NCBI RefSeq assembly: GCF_000971335.1
Contig: NZ_JZJL01000019.1
Span: 1 to 64,000, forward strand
DNA length: 64,000 nucleotides
Reading direction: 5' to 3'
From: Chromobacterium vaccinii
Lineage (GTDB): Bacteria; Pseudomonadota; Gammaproteobacteria; Burkholderiales; Chromobacteriaceae
Part shown: one piece after another, positions 28,487 through 37,456 of the stretch
Position numbering within the stretch: position 1 is the stretch's first letter
Layout: every line of letters starts with the position of its first letter
Notes under the pieces: model-generated
Seen by the model: the letters and a program-made list of their open reading frames with translations, nothing else
Databases searched by the model: none
What the model was told of the DNA's origin: nothing
Translations under genes and position numbers: made by a program

Positions 28487-29311
28487 ATGGATCCGATCCT
28501 GCTGTTCCACTCCCTGATCATGGGCCTGGTCGAGGGCATCACCGAGTTCCTGCCCATTTCGTCCACCGGCCACCTGATCCTCACCGGCGACCTGCTGGGC
28601 TTTCTCGACAAGGAAAAACGCGACGTCTACGAGATCTTCATCCAGCTGGGCGCGATGCTGGCCGTGGTGTGGGAATACCGGCGCAAGATAGGCTCAACAA
28701 TGGCCGGTGCCGTCCGTCCGGGCAATGAGCGCAACCTGCTGCTCGGCATCGTCATCGCTTTCATTCCGGCCGCCATCGCCGGCCTGCTGTTTTCCAAGCA
28801 GATCAAGGCGGTGCTGTTCAACCCGGTTTGCGTGGCCATCGCCTTCATCGTCGGCGGCTTGATCATCCTGTGGGCGGAAAAGCGCGAGCATAAAGTCGCG
28901 GTGGAAACCGTCGATGATCTGAGCCTCAAGGATGCGTTGAAAGTGGGCCTGTGCCAGTGCCTGGCGCTGATCCCCGGCACCAGCCGCTCCGGCGCCACCA
29001 TCATCGGCGGCCTGTTCCTGGGCCTGTCGCGCAAGGCGGCGACCGAGTTCTCGTTCTTCCTCGGCATCCCCACCCTGGGCGCCGCCTCGCTGTACAGCCT
29101 CATCAAGCACCGCGACGCGCTGAGCGCCGACGACATCGGCGTATTCGCCGTCGGCTTCGCAGCGTCCTTCGTATTCGCCTTCCTCGCCATCCGCGCGCTG
29201 CTGCGCTTCATCTCGACGCACAGCTTCGCGGTATTCGCCTGGTACCGGATCGCCTTCGGCTTGATCGTGCTGGGCACCTGGTGGAGCGGCCTGGTCGAGT
29301 GGAGCGCCTGA
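28487..29311 (+). CDS. uppP: Undecaprenyl-diphosphatase
   Basis: 274 residues from the ATG at 28487. It is an integral membrane enzyme that regenerates undecaprenyl phosphate for cell-wall synthesis and confers bacitracin tolerance. Both active-site signatures are present: EGITEFLPISSTGHL near the N-terminus and PGTSRSGATI at about residues 163-172. About eight hydrophobic segments. TATAAT at 28444-28449 is a likely -10 box, with no clear -35. Confidence 0.97.
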   Translation: MDPILLFHSLIMGLVEGITEFLPISSTGHLILTGDLLGFLDKEKRDVYEIFIQLGAMLAVVWEYRRKIGSTMAGAVRPGNERNLLLGIVIAFIPAAIAGLLFSKQIKAVLFNPVCVAIAFIVGGLIILWAEKREHKVAVETVDDLSLKDALKVGLCQCLALIPGTSRSGATIIGGLFLGLSRKAATEFSFFLGIPTLGAASLYSLIKHRDALSADDIGVFAVGFAASFVFAFLAIRALLRFISTHSFAVFAWYRIAFGLIVLGTWWSGLVEWSA

Positions 29312-29472
29312 GCGCCTGGAAGTTGCCCGAGGCATTTGAAACGGACGCGGTCGCCGCGCCGGCGCGGCTCGTCCCCCTGGGTGACTCAAGCCGATCCGCG
29401 CCAAACAGTCAGCCGATTCGGCTGCGTCGGCGCGCCTTGGCTCAGGTAGGCTGCCAAGTTTTGTTCGCGGCG

Positions 29473-30015
29473 CTAAACGCCCGGCGGCAGCTTGGAAGCC
29501 ATCATCTCCCTCCGGTCAATCCTAGGTCCGTCGACAATGAAGGTTCCGTCGCCAACGGCGTGAACCATGCGCTTCTCCTGGCGCGCGCTATCAACACATG
29601 CGGCAACCGCCTCTAGCACGACGATATTGTACTTTGGGATGATGTCGATGACCTTGCACTCTATATTGGCAAGGCACTCTTTGATCAAAGGCGGCCTTAC
29701 AAGCTGGCCCGGCACCGCGGTGAGTTTGAACCTGGCAAACTTGTCCGCATCCGCCCCAGAGCAGGTCCCTATGCCGACAACCTTGTCCAGCATGTCCACT
29801 GTAGGAATGGCGATGACGCACTCCCTATTTTTTTCCAAAGCCGCGTAAGAGTGATTCCATTCACCGGTGGTGATGGCGAAAAGCGGGGTGAAACCCATCA
29901 CCATGGTCCAGGAGATGGTCATGATGTTGTCTTTCCCCTCATCATGGGTCGTCACCAGAACAACAGGCCCAGATTCCATCAGCGTGAAAACCTTGTTCAG
30001 TTTCAACTGCTGCAT
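29473..30015 (-). CDS. Flavin reductase family (FMN-binding split-barrel) protein
   Basis: 180 residues from the ATG at 30015, which has GGAGG seven bases upstream. Features of the flavin reductase-like family are PVVLVTTHDEGKDNIMTISW near the N-terminus, GEWNHSYAAL and NRECVIAIPTVDMLDKVVGIGT. Such proteins bind FMN and act as NAD(P)H:flavin reductases or flavoredoxins. The gene is less GC-rich than its neighbours by eye, as is the hydrolase gene upstream of it, which suggests a later acquisition of this pair. Confidence 0.85.
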   Translation of the reverse strand: MQQLKLNKVFTLMESGPVVLVTTHDEGKDNIMTISWTMVMGFTPLFAITTGEWNHSYAALEKNRECVIAIPTVDMLDKVVGIGTCSGADADKFARFKLTAVPGQLVRPPLIKECLANIECKVIDIIPKYNIVVLEAVAACVDSARQEKRMVHAVGDGTFIVDGPRIDRREMMASKLPPGV

Positions 30016-30122
30016 GAGCTCGCCTCCAAATAGCGAGGCAATGCGCGGCGCGGCTTGCGGATGGCGTTCGCCCGGAACGATCAAACCCGATGATGAAGAA
30101 GCCGATCCGTTTGACCGGAACG

Positions 30123-31103
30123 TCAGGCCTCGCTTTTTGGCATTGCCTCAACGGCCTGCACTGACGCGCGAAGCGCGCCAGGGTCGAGCGTAAGCGGAAT
30201 ATGGCCGATCCCGGGCAGCAGCGTGACAGGCCAGCGCTGGCCCTGCTTGCGGATGATGCCCTCAAGCTTGTCCGTCATGAATACCTCATCCGCGGCGCCA
30301 GCCACGACCGCCACCGGGCGGCGAACTGCCCTGATGTTCGCCTCATAATCCGCCAGGGGCTGAAAATTAGCCGCCAGCGAAAATGAATATGTCGGGGTTA
30401 GAAAGGCCTTCACTTCCTCGCTGAGCGCGAAACTCATAATCGGCAGGCCGTTGAAAGCGCGGACGCCAAGGCGATTCAAGACCGTAAGCCCGATCATGCG
30501 CGCAATGCCGACCTTGACCCAGCTCCCATTGCCCGGATGGAGGTTTGGCGCGTCAGGACCCAGGAACGGCGACAGCAGCAGATAGTTCGCAAATTCATCC
30601 TGCCGCTGTCCGCCGGCAAACCGCAGCGCAAAACCGCCCCCGGATGAGAACCCCGCCAGGGTGGCGGGTTTCGACATGGGGACGGCGTGCACAAACGACG
30701 CCAAGTCATCTTCGAGCTGGCCGATGTAGTCGATCGAGCCCTTTACTCCGGACGCGCCATGCCCGCGAACATCGAGCGCATATGCCTCGTAGCCTGCGAC
30801 GGCAAATGCTTTGGCAAGGACATGCAGGCTATTGCTACTCGCCGATGACCCATGAATGAGAACAACGCTCCCACGGATGCCGCCGCTTCCCGACGGCGCA
30901 TAACGACGATAGGCCAAGGCCGCTCCATCCTCAGCGTCGTAACGCGACAACGGCGGCAAATCAGTGAAGTCGACTGACTTGAAAGGCTCATTGATGCTCG
31001 CCATCGGCGGTGGCCGCCGCGGGCCGCCAAAGGCGACCGCGGCCGCTAGCGCCCCGGCAAGAAACACGACGACGATGACGAAGATATCCAGCAAGAGGTA
31101 CAT
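30123..31103 (-). CDS. Membrane-anchored alpha/beta hydrolase
   Basis: 326 residues from the ATG at 31103, chosen because GGAG lies eight bases upstream; an ATG six codons earlier is possible. One N-terminal hydrophobic segment (YLLLDIFVIVVVFLAGALAAAVAF) acts as signal anchor. The catalytic domain shows VVLIHGSSASSN, the nucleophile elbow LAGFSSGGGFAL, an acid in GAADEVF and a histidine in LPGIGHIPLT. Probably an esterase or lysophospholipase acting at the membrane. Cotranscription with the flavin reductase gene (107 bases downstream) is likely. Confidence 0.82.
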   Translation of the reverse strand: MYLLLDIFVIVVVFLAGALAAAVAFGGPRRPPPMASINEPFKSVDFTDLPPLSRYDAEDGAALAYRRYAPSGSGGIRGSVVLIHGSSASSNSLHVLAKAFAVAGYEAYALDVRGHGASGVKGSIDYIGQLEDDLASFVHAVPMSKPATLAGFSSGGGFALRFAGGQRQDEFANYLLLSPFLGPDAPNLHPGNGSWVKVGIARMIGLTVLNRLGVRAFNGLPIMSFALSEEVKAFLTPTYSFSLAANFQPLADYEANIRAVRRPVAVVAGAADEVFMTDKLEGIIRKQGQRWPVTLLPGIGHIPLTLDPGALRASVQAVEAMPKSEA

Positions 31104-31570
31104 TCCATGCACTCCAGCCATGCTTACGCGGGCATCAACACCCGAACCGGATTGGACATGGCCGATGAGGGCCTGCCTTCCCAATTCCTATCCCGCAAGC
31201 GCTTTTTCATAAACCGAGCGACATCCCGGTCCTGGGTCCAGCAATGAGAACATCTCATGGGCGGCAATGTCCCCCTACCCTCACTATACGCTTGACATAC
31301 CCATCGGCATGATGTTTTCCCATTCCCCGGGCCAATCGCCAAGCCGACGATTCGGATGCCGAATGCGACGGTCCTACACCACCAATCCGTCACGAGAAAT
31401 GCGCGCTGGAATTGTCACGCGGTGACAGCAGACGCCGCCTTGCAGCAACACGGCGGCAGGCCGCTCCCAACCTGGCCGCCATGCGGTGGCTTCAACCTCA
31501 CCGCGTTCCCTGCCTCGTTGCGGGCCATCGAATCCGTGCGAATTCGGCGGGCATGGTCGAAGAAATCGAC
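31104..31570. other. 467-base gap without a supported gene
   Basis: Short open frames on both strands here have mixed composition, no ribosome-binding site and no recognisable domain. The stretch presumably contains the promoter of the hydrolase gene and could hold a decayed gene. GAGAACATCTCATGGG at about 31245-31260 is a weak palindrome only. Confidence 0.45.
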
Positions 31571-32035
31571 TCAGCGTTTGCTAGCCAGACGGCTGACCCG
31601 CTCGAAGAATTCGTAGATGCCGGTCTCGCTCATCCGCCGCGCGTCGGCCAGCTCGCCGGCGCGCGTCGCGTAGATCACCTTGTTGTCCGGCGACAGCACC
31701 ACTGCGGCGGGAATGCCCTTGGCGATCGGGTGCCCATACTCGGCGTCGATATCGAGGTTATGATCGAAATTGCCGACATCCACCTTCACCACCTTGAACT
31801 CCCGCGCCAGCAGCTCGGCGCTCTTGCCGCTGTTCAGCGCAGCGTCCAGCGCGCGGCAATCGGGGCACCAGTTGGCGCCCAGAATCAGCAATACCGGCTG
31901 ACGGCCTTGCTGCGCGGCCTCCAGCGTCCGGCTCAATGCGGCCCTGGCGTCGGCCTTTTCGTCGTATGGCAGGTCGCCCGCCAGCGCGGTGGCGCTCGAG
32001 AGCAGCAACGACAACACAATCAGCAGTTTCTTCAT
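31571..32035 (-). CDS. Secreted thioredoxin-like protein
   Basis: 154 residues with a cleavable signal peptide (MKKLLIVLSLLLSSATALAG). The thioredoxin-fold active site is GANWCPDC (Cys57, Cys60), in place of the classical WCGPC, followed by KVDVGNF and the cis-proline loop GIPAAVVLS. A periplasmic disulfide reductase or chaperone-like role is likely. It lies 15 bases after the OsmC gene, so the two form an operon transcribed from the OsmC side. Confidence 0.88.
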   Translation of the reverse strand: MKKLLIVLSLLLSSATALAGDLPYDEKADARAALSRTLEAAQQGRQPVLLILGANWCPDCRALDAALNSGKSAELLAREFKVVKVDVGNFDHNLDIDAEYGHPIAKGIPAAVVLSPDNKVIYATRAGELADARRMSETGIYEFFERVSRLASKR

Positions 32036-32050
32036 GGAGAGGCTCCGGGA

Positions 32051-32518
32051 TCAGGCCAGGCGGGGTTGGCACAATACTTCGGTTTTGACGGAATGGGCGA
32101 TGAAGCACTCGGCATGAGCGGCATGGTGCAGGCGCTCCAGATCCTCCTGCGTCGGCAGCTTGTCGCCGGAAAAGAACGTTCTGGGCTGCAGCGTCACCCG
32201 GGACACCCAGGCCTTGCCGGCCGCGCTCTTGCCCATCTCGCCGACGGCGAGGTCATGGTATTCGTCGACGCGGAAACCGGCGCGCGCGGCGATGTCCAGA
32301 AACCACAGCATGTGGCAACTTGACAAGGAAGCGATGAAGGCCTCCTCGGGATCCACCGCGGCCGGATCCGAGTAGGGCGGCGACACCACCTCCGGCGCCG
32401 AAGAGCCCGGCACCTCGGCTCCGCCGTCGAACCTCAACACATGTTTGCGGCTGTAGCGGCGATCGAGGAAATCCTGCCCGCCGCGCCTCCAGGTCACTTC
32501 CGCCTGATGCTGCGCCAT
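32051..32518 (-). CDS. OsmC/Ohr family protein
   Basis: 155 residues. The two peroxidatic cysteines of the family are present: Cys68 in ASLSSCHMLWFLDIAARAG and Cys138 in HHAAHAECFIAHSV. Such proteins reduce organic hydroperoxides using a dithiol partner. A thioredoxin-like gene follows directly, but that protein is exported while this one has no signal, so they may not be partners. Confidence 0.9.
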   Translation of the reverse strand: MAQHQAEVTWRRGGQDFLDRRYSRKHVLRFDGGAEVPGSSAPEVVSPPYSDPAAVDPEEAFIASLSSCHMLWFLDIAARAGFRVDEYHDLAVGEMGKSAAGKAWVSRVTLQPRTFFSGDKLPTQEDLERLHHAAHAECFIAHSVKTEVLCQPRLA

Positions 32519-32586
32519 CGCCTCCGCTCCTTGTCCAGTTGGTCAAGGCCGATGATAGCACGGCGATGACAAGGACATGACGATGC

Positions 32587-33396
32587 TCAGCGGTAGCAGG
32601 ACGGCCGCTGCGCGTCGGGGCCCCACACCTCGTCCTGCTCTGCGCGCCAGCGGCGCAACGCGGTCAGGTCCAGATCAGCCGACAACAACTGGGTTTGCTC
32701 GCCGGCGACCGCCAGCAGATGGCCTCGCGCGTCGATCAGGCAGCTGGCGCCGTCGTATTGCGGCGCCGGGTAATTGCACAGCGCGACGGCGAAACGGTTT
32801 TCCAGCGCCCGGCCTCGCAGCTGCTGCAGGCGGACATCGCCCAGCTCGGCATCCTCGCGCATCGGGCAGGCATTCGGGACCAACGCCAGTTCCGCGCCCT
32901 GCCGCATCAAACTGCGGCCGGACTCGGGAAACTCGCGGTCGAAACAGATCATCGCGCCGATGCGCACGGTTTCGCCGCCCAACTCGACATCGGCGCAGAC
33001 AAAGCCGTCGCCGCCTTGCAGCGCGGTCTCGGTGCCGTCGGTGAAATCGCAGACGTGGACCTTGTCGTATTGCAGCGCCACCGAGCCATCGGCGCCGTAC
33101 AGGCGCAGCCGGTTGCGCAGCGCGCCGTCGCGGCGGGCGAGATAAGTGAAGCCGATGGCCAGCCCCAATCCGTCGGCCAACTGGGATATTTCGGCCAATA
33201 TCGCTTCATCGTCGCCCCAGGCATGGGCGGCGTTCATCCGCTCCAGCGCGTAGCCGGTGGACCACATCTCGGGCAGCAGCAGCAAGTGCGCGCCATCCGC
33301 CGCCGCGGCCTCGCACCACTGCCTCAGCAGCGACAGGCGGCCGGATGGATCGTCCGGCGCGGGCTGCTGCGCCAGGGCCAGGCGGATCACGCTCAT
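32587..33396 (-). CDS. Carbon-nitrogen hydrolase (nitrilase superfamily)
   Basis: 269 residues. The catalytic triad is Glu43 (LLLPEMWSTGY), Lys112 (YDKVHVCDF) and Cys151 (GAMICFDREFPESGR), complete and in order. The sequence resembles the omega-amidase/Nit2-like and predicted amidohydrolase groups; the substrate is not determined. Its start overlaps the scpA stop by four bases (ATGA), so the two are translationally coupled. Confidence 0.9.
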   Translation of the reverse strand: MSVIRLALAQQPAPDDPSGRLSLLRQWCEAAAADGAHLLLLPEMWSTGYALERMNAAHAWGDDEAILAEISQLADGLGLAIGFTYLARRDGALRNRLRLYGADGSVALQYDKVHVCDFTDGTETALQGGDGFVCADVELGGETVRIGAMICFDREFPESGRSLMRQGAELALVPNACPMREDAELGDVRLQQLRGRALENRFAVALCNYPAPQYDGASCLIDARGHLLAVAGEQTQLLSADLDLTALRRWRAEQDEVWGPDAQRPSCYR

Positions 33397-34241
33397 GCCA
33401 GCGCGATCCGCACGTAGATGGGCTGGTACGGCGCATCCTGGCTGACCTTGACCATGCCTTCCTTCACCAGCTCCAGCACGGCGATGAAGTTCACCACCAG
33501 GTGGGCGACGCCCTTGTCGACGTCGAACAGCTCTTCGAACGGCACATACTCCTTGCCGTCCAGGTAGCGCAGGATCCAGCTCATCTGCTCGCGCACCGAC
33601 AGCTCGTCCTTCTCCACCTTGTGATGGCGGCGGTGCTTGGCGCGGGACAGAATGGCCATCCAGGCCTGGCGCAGGTCGGCTGCGCCCACGTCCGGCAGCC
33701 GCTGCTCGGCCGATTGCTCGATCAGCACCGCCAGCCAGGCGAAGTCGCGCTCCGCCTGCGGAATCTTGTCCAGCTCCAGCGCCGCCAGCTTCATCTGCTC
33801 GTACTCCAGCAGCCGGCGCACCAGCTCGGCGCGCGGGTCGTCCGGCTCCCCGTCCTCGTCCAGCTGCGGCCGCGGCAGCAGCAGCCGCGACTTGATCTCG
33901 ATCAGCAGCGCCGCCATCAGCAGATACTCGGCCGCCAGCTCCAGCCGGCCATGCTTCATCGCGTCGATGTAGGACATGTACTGGGCGGTGATTTCGGCCA
34001 TCGGGATGTTGAGCACATCCAGGTTCTGCTTGCGGATCAGGTAGAGCAGCAGGTCGAGCGGGCCTTCAAAGCTCTCCAGGATCACCTGCAGCGCGTCGGG
34101 CGGGATGAACAGGTCCTGCGGCACCTCCAGCACCGGCTGGCCGAACACATGCGCGATCGGCACGCTGGGCGGCAGCTCGGGCGAGATCAGCTGGAAATCC
34201 GGCGCGGGGGAGTCGGGGGCATTCAAGGGTACGTCGCTCAT
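33393..34241 (-). CDS. scpA: Segregation and condensation protein A
   Basis: 282 residues from the ATG at 34241; an upstream in-frame extension is alanine-rich and unconvincing. ScpA is the kleisin that bridges SMC heads. The N-terminal kleisin segment is ESFEGPLDLLLYLIRKQNLDVLNIPMAEIT and includes LAAEYLLMAALLIEIKSRLLLP; the C-terminal winged-helix part ends VNFIAVLELVKEGMVKVSQ. The usual partner scpB is not adjacent; a nitrilase gene follows instead. Confidence 0.95.
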   Translation of the reverse strand: MSDVPLNAPDSPAPDFQLISPELPPSVPIAHVFGQPVLEVPQDLFIPPDALQVILESFEGPLDLLLYLIRKQNLDVLNIPMAEITAQYMSYIDAMKHGRLELAAEYLLMAALLIEIKSRLLLPRPQLDEDGEPDDPRAELVRRLLEYEQMKLAALELDKIPQAERDFAWLAVLIEQSAEQRLPDVGAADLRQAWMAILSRAKHRRHHKVEKDELSVREQMSWILRYLDGKEYVPFEELFDVDKGVAHLVVNFIAVLELVKEGMVKVSQDAPYQPIYVRIALA

Positions 34242-34334
34242 GGCGACAAGGATACCAGCAAGCAGACGCGCGCCGGTTGAACTTTTGCCCGCTGCGGCGC
34301 ACAAACCGGTTTCGACAGTGGGAGTCACGCCAGC

Positions 34335-34745
34335 GTGTCGCTACATCCATTGCCTGTTTTGCTCGGCCTGCTCTGCCTGCCGCTTTCCGCTTGCGGCCTG
34401 GACGGCGACGGCGCTTCCCGCGCATCCGAACCGCGCCGTCTCTCGGCCAGTTCCGATCATTTCTGGCGCAAGCGCGAGATCGAGGAAGTCAGCCGCCGCA
34501 TCATAGAAAAAGAGCTGGGCTATCCGGAAACCACCCGGCTGGTCGCCCAGGAAGACGGCAGCGGTTCGGGACAATACCGCTTCCGCCTGTCCGGCACCGC
34601 CCGCAGCGGCTGGAAAACCCATCCCGTCACCTTCAGCGTGGCGGGCGACCTGTCTAGCGGCCGGGTGCTCAGCATCCACTGCCACGCGGGAGAAAGCGGC
34701 CGGCAAGTCTGCTACCCGCCCAAGCACTTGGCGGCCTGGTCCTGA
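34335..34745 (+). CDS. Putative lipoprotein of unknown function
   Basis: 136 residues, started at GTG 34335 with GGAG ten bases upstream. The N-terminus is a short hydrophobic stretch ending in the lipobox LSAC, so Cys20 is the predicted lipidation site. The mature part is hydrophilic with two more cysteines near the end (SIHCHAGESGRQVCYPP), possibly a disulfide. No family recognised. Divergent from scpA. Confidence 0.72.
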   Translation: MSLHPLPVLLGLLCLPLSACGLDGDGASRASEPRRLSASSDHFWRKREIEEVSRRIIEKELGYPETTRLVAQEDGSGSGQYRFRLSGTARSGWKTHPVTFSVAGDLSSGRVLSIHCHAGESGRQVCYPPKHLAAWS

Positions 34746-34748
34746 CCC

Positions 34749-36218
34749 TCAGGCCGGCTCGCCGGCCTGCGGCATGTCCACCGCGTCCTCCAGCCGGATC
34801 TCCATCAATTGGCAGCTTCCGGTCTGCTGCAGCAGGCGTTGCGCCCGGACCAGCCATTCGCCGCCGTCCGCCCGCAACTGAAACGGCCGCAGCGCCTGGT
34901 ATTGCCGCCCCGGCAGCACCAGCACCCCGCGGTGGCGGAAATGGCGCTCGGCCTGCAGCAGCAGGCCCGGCTCCAGCGGCGCGCCAGGGGGGCTGGTCAC
35001 GGCGCAAGCCGCCACCGCCTGGGGCCGCTTGCCGACGAATTCCACCCCGCACTCCGCCGGCGCGTCGCCGCCGGGCAGGCTGATCCATCTCACCAGGCCC
35101 AGCTGCCATTCGAAGCCGCGCCGCTTCAGCATCACCAGCGCGCCGGCCTGCAGCAGTCCCGGCGGACAATCGCCATACAGGCGCATGCCGGACGGGCTGA
35201 GATTGCCCAATAGCAGCTCGCCGGTCTCGACATCGTCCGGCAGGCGTCCTTCTTCGGCCAGCCGCCAGCAAGCGTCGAAGCCGCCCACCACAATCACCCG
35301 CTGGCCGTTGCGCTGATTGCGCCGCAGATGGCGGCGCTGCGGCGGCCGGCTCCACTCTTGTTCCAAACGTCCCAGCAACTGCCACTGCGCGGCGGAGAAT
35401 TCGTCGGCGCGCGCGTGGGCGGCCGCCCGCAGGCGGCGGGCCACGTCGGCGGCGTCCACCCGCCAGTAGCCGCCGGCCGTCTCCGCCGCTGCGATGGCGG
35501 CGAAGCGGCCCGGGCTGTCCGCTTCCGCCGACACCAGCCAGCCCTCCACCTCAACGCCGCTCTTCGGCGGCCCCTCCAGGCGCAGCGCCTGGCCATGGCC
35601 CGCGATCCAGTCCAGAAGCAGCGATTGCCGCGCCGGATCCAGCCGGTTGCTGGAAGTGATGCCCAGCAGCAGCATCTGCCGGTAGCCGGCGCCCAGCGAC
35701 GGTTGGCCGTCGATGGCGACCCGGCCCTCCCAGCCGCGGCGGCGCGCTTCGGCGAACAGCTGATGGCTGTCCTGCCAGAAGCCGGGAAACAACGGCGCGT
35801 ATCCCAGCGCGTGGCCGCGCTGCAGCTGCCAGGCGCTGCCCAGCGCCAGCCCCAGCGCCTGGCGCAGCAAGCCGCCGTCGCTGAAGCGGCCGGCGCGGCG
35901 CGCGGCGCAGGCCTGGGCCAGCAGCTTGCAGGCTTCGTGCAGCTCGCGCCATAAGCCGCGCAAGGCGCGGTCGCTCTCCGTCCCTGCGCCGCGCCACATC
36001 AGCGGCAGGCAGGCCTCGAACAACGCCCTGAGCGTGTGCAGCCTGTCAGCAAGGCTCATAGGCTGCTCATCCAGCCGTCTTAGAGGGCGGCGCAGCCTGT
36101 CGACATGCGCCTCGGCCGGCAAGCCGGGCTGCCATTGCAAGGCTTGTTGCAGCGCCTGCCGATCCAAGGCTTGCGGCTCGCCCGCCGGCAGGGTGTGGGA
36201 TACGGTGAGTCTCAACAT
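34749..36218 (-). CDS. Unknown protein with a possible C-terminal PilZ domain
   Basis: 489 residues, no signal peptide or membrane segment. The N-terminal 280 residues are helical and of no family that I know. From about residue 300 there is RRHLRRNQRNGQRVIVVGG followed by LLLGNLSPSGMRLYGD and GLVRWISL, which recalls the R-x3-R ... N-x-S-x2-G pattern of PilZ domains that bind cyclic di-GMP. That makes it a candidate effector of the EAL/GGDEF protein at 21.5 kb, but the pattern is loose. The start has no strong ribosome-binding site. Confidence 0.6.
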   Translation of the reverse strand: MLRLTVSHTLPAGEPQALDRQALQQALQWQPGLPAEAHVDRLRRPLRRLDEQPMSLADRLHTLRALFEACLPLMWRGAGTESDRALRGLWRELHEACKLLAQACAARRAGRFSDGGLLRQALGLALGSAWQLQRGHALGYAPLFPGFWQDSHQLFAEARRRGWEGRVAIDGQPSLGAGYRQMLLLGITSSNRLDPARQSLLLDWIAGHGQALRLEGPPKSGVEVEGWLVSAEADSPGRFAAIAAAETAGGYWRVDAADVARRLRAAAHARADEFSAAQWQLLGRLEQEWSRPPQRRHLRRNQRNGQRVIVVGGFDACWRLAEEGRLPDDVETGELLLGNLSPSGMRLYGDCPPGLLQAGALVMLKRRGFEWQLGLVRWISLPGGDAPAECGVEFVGKRPQAVAACAVTSPPGAPLEPGLLLQAERHFRHRGVLVLPGRQYQALRPFQLRADGGEWLVRAQRLLQQTGSCQLMEIRLEDAVDMPQAGEPA

Positions 36219-36251
36219 GATGACAATGACAAAGCTTCCGGGATCGGCATC

Positions 36252-36872
36252 TTAGCCTTCGCGCCGCCGGCCCGCGATCACGCGGCGCCGGCAATATTGC
36301 CAATCGCGGCCAGCGATGTCGGCGCTGCCGCAGACGCGGCAATACTCGCCGTCCAGATTGGCCAGGCTCATCGCGTGCACCTCGTCGGCGCCGCGATGGC
36401 GGCCGCGCCAGTCGGTCTTGTCGAAAACGAAACAGGCATCCTCCGCCAGCCAGACGGAAAAACCCAGATTGCCGGCCATCCGCGCGGTCGCCTCCACCGA
36501 GTTGCTGGTGCTGACGCCCGCCAGCACCAGCTCCAGCCAGCCGTTTTCCCGCAGCAAGGACTCCAGTCCGGTGCCGATGAAAGCGCTGTTGGTCTGCTTG
36601 CCGATCACCGTCTCGCCGGGCAGCGGCGCGGCCTCCGGCTTGAACGCATGGCCGGGCTGGCCCGGCCGGTAAGTGGAATCGGGCTCGACAGAGTCATGGC
36701 GGATATGGATCAACGGCAAGCCGCGCTCGCGCCACGCCGCCAGCAAGCCGGCGCACACTCGCTCCGCCTGGGGGTTGTTGCGCGGGCCCCAGCCGGGATG
36801 GTCGAACGCCTGCTGCATGTCGATCAGCAGCAACAGCGGCGTGGCAGTGGCGAATCGCAGCGGCGCGGCCAT
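36252..36872 (-). CDS. Isochorismatase-fold hydrolase with serine at the catalytic cysteine
   Basis: 206 residues from the ATG at 36872. The family triad is Asp, Lys, Cys. Asp18 (LLLIDMQQAF) and Lys92 (VIGKQTNSAF) are present, but the cysteine position reads Ser125 in AGVSTSNSVEATARMAGNLGF. I recall a subgroup of this fold with the same N-S-V. The protein may therefore be a non-catalytic or differently acting member. The C-terminal 30 residues contain two Cys and several His/Arg (EYCRVCGSADI), an addition not typical of the fold. Confidence 0.82.
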   Translation of the reverse strand: MAAPLRFATATPLLLLIDMQQAFDHPGWGPRNNPQAERVCAGLLAAWRERGLPLIHIRHDSVEPDSTYRPGQPGHAFKPEAAPLPGETVIGKQTNSAFIGTGLESLLRENGWLELVLAGVSTSNSVEATARMAGNLGFSVWLAEDACFVFDKTDWRGRHRGADEVHAMSLANLDGEYCRVCGSADIAGRDWQYCRRRVIAGRRREG

Positions 36873-36934
36873 GGCTCTGTCTTTAAAATGAAAATGGCAT
36901 GATGCCACGCGCCGGAAAACTGCGCACTACCGGC

Positions 36935-37351
36935 TCAGGACTCCCAGTATTCGCCGGGCAGATAGTCGCTGAAATACCATTGCTGGCCTTCCAGGTCGCG
37001 CGCCAGATAGCCGAGGGCGCCGTAGTCCTCGCCTTTCAGCGCTTGCACGATCTCGGCGCCCTGCGCCCTGGCCCTCTCGTAATGCGCGGCCGGGTCTTCC
37101 ACGTAAACGCACAGGGCCTGAGCCAGGCCGGACAGGCCGCCCGCGCCGATCCACCGCTGCTCCGGCTTGGGGCTGGACACCATGATCACCGCATTGCCGA
37201 GGCTCAGTTCCGAGTGATGCACCCGGCCATCCTCGATCACCGCGAAGCGGCGTTGGAAGCCGAACACCCGCTCCAGCCATTCCATCGCCGCCGCCGCGTC
37301 GTCGTAGCACAGGCAGGGATACACGCCCGGCAACGCTCTCGTCTCGCCCAT
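36935..37351 (-). CDS. VOC-family (glyoxalase/bleomycin-resistance fold) protein
   Basis: 138 residues. Two beta-alpha-beta-beta-beta modules are visible: LPGVYPCLCYDDAAAAMEWLERVFGFQ and LCVYVEDPAAHYERARAQGAEIV, the latter followed by YLARDLEGQQWYFSDY. Metal ligand candidates are His in VHHSEL and Glu/Gln near the end. Usual roles are lyase, dioxygenase or antibiotic sequestration; none can be assigned. Confidence 0.88.
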   Translation of the reverse strand: MGETRALPGVYPCLCYDDAAAAMEWLERVFGFQRRFAVIEDGRVHHSELSLGNAVIMVSSPKPEQRWIGAGGLSGLAQALCVYVEDPAAHYERARAQGAEIVQALKGEDYGALGYLARDLEGQQWYFSDYLPGEYWES

Positions 37352-37407
37352 CGCCTTCTCCTGGTTCCATTGCGGGGAATCCCATATTAGGACAATGGCA
37401 ATAAAAA

Positions 37408-37430
37408 AACCGCCCTGCGAAAGGGCGGTT
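37408..37430 (-). terminator. Rho-independent terminator after htpG
   Basis: A 9-bp perfect stem (37408-37416 with 37422-37430) followed on the minus strand by seven T. It lies 27 bases after the htpG stop. Confidence 0.92.
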
Positions 37431-37456
37431 CATTCTCGGGATCTATGCGGACAGGC

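Noticed and set aside
31124..31393. An 89-codon minus-strand frame upstream of the membrane-anchored hydrolase
   Set aside because: It overlaps the hydrolase leader, has no ribosome-binding site and no similarity that I recognise.
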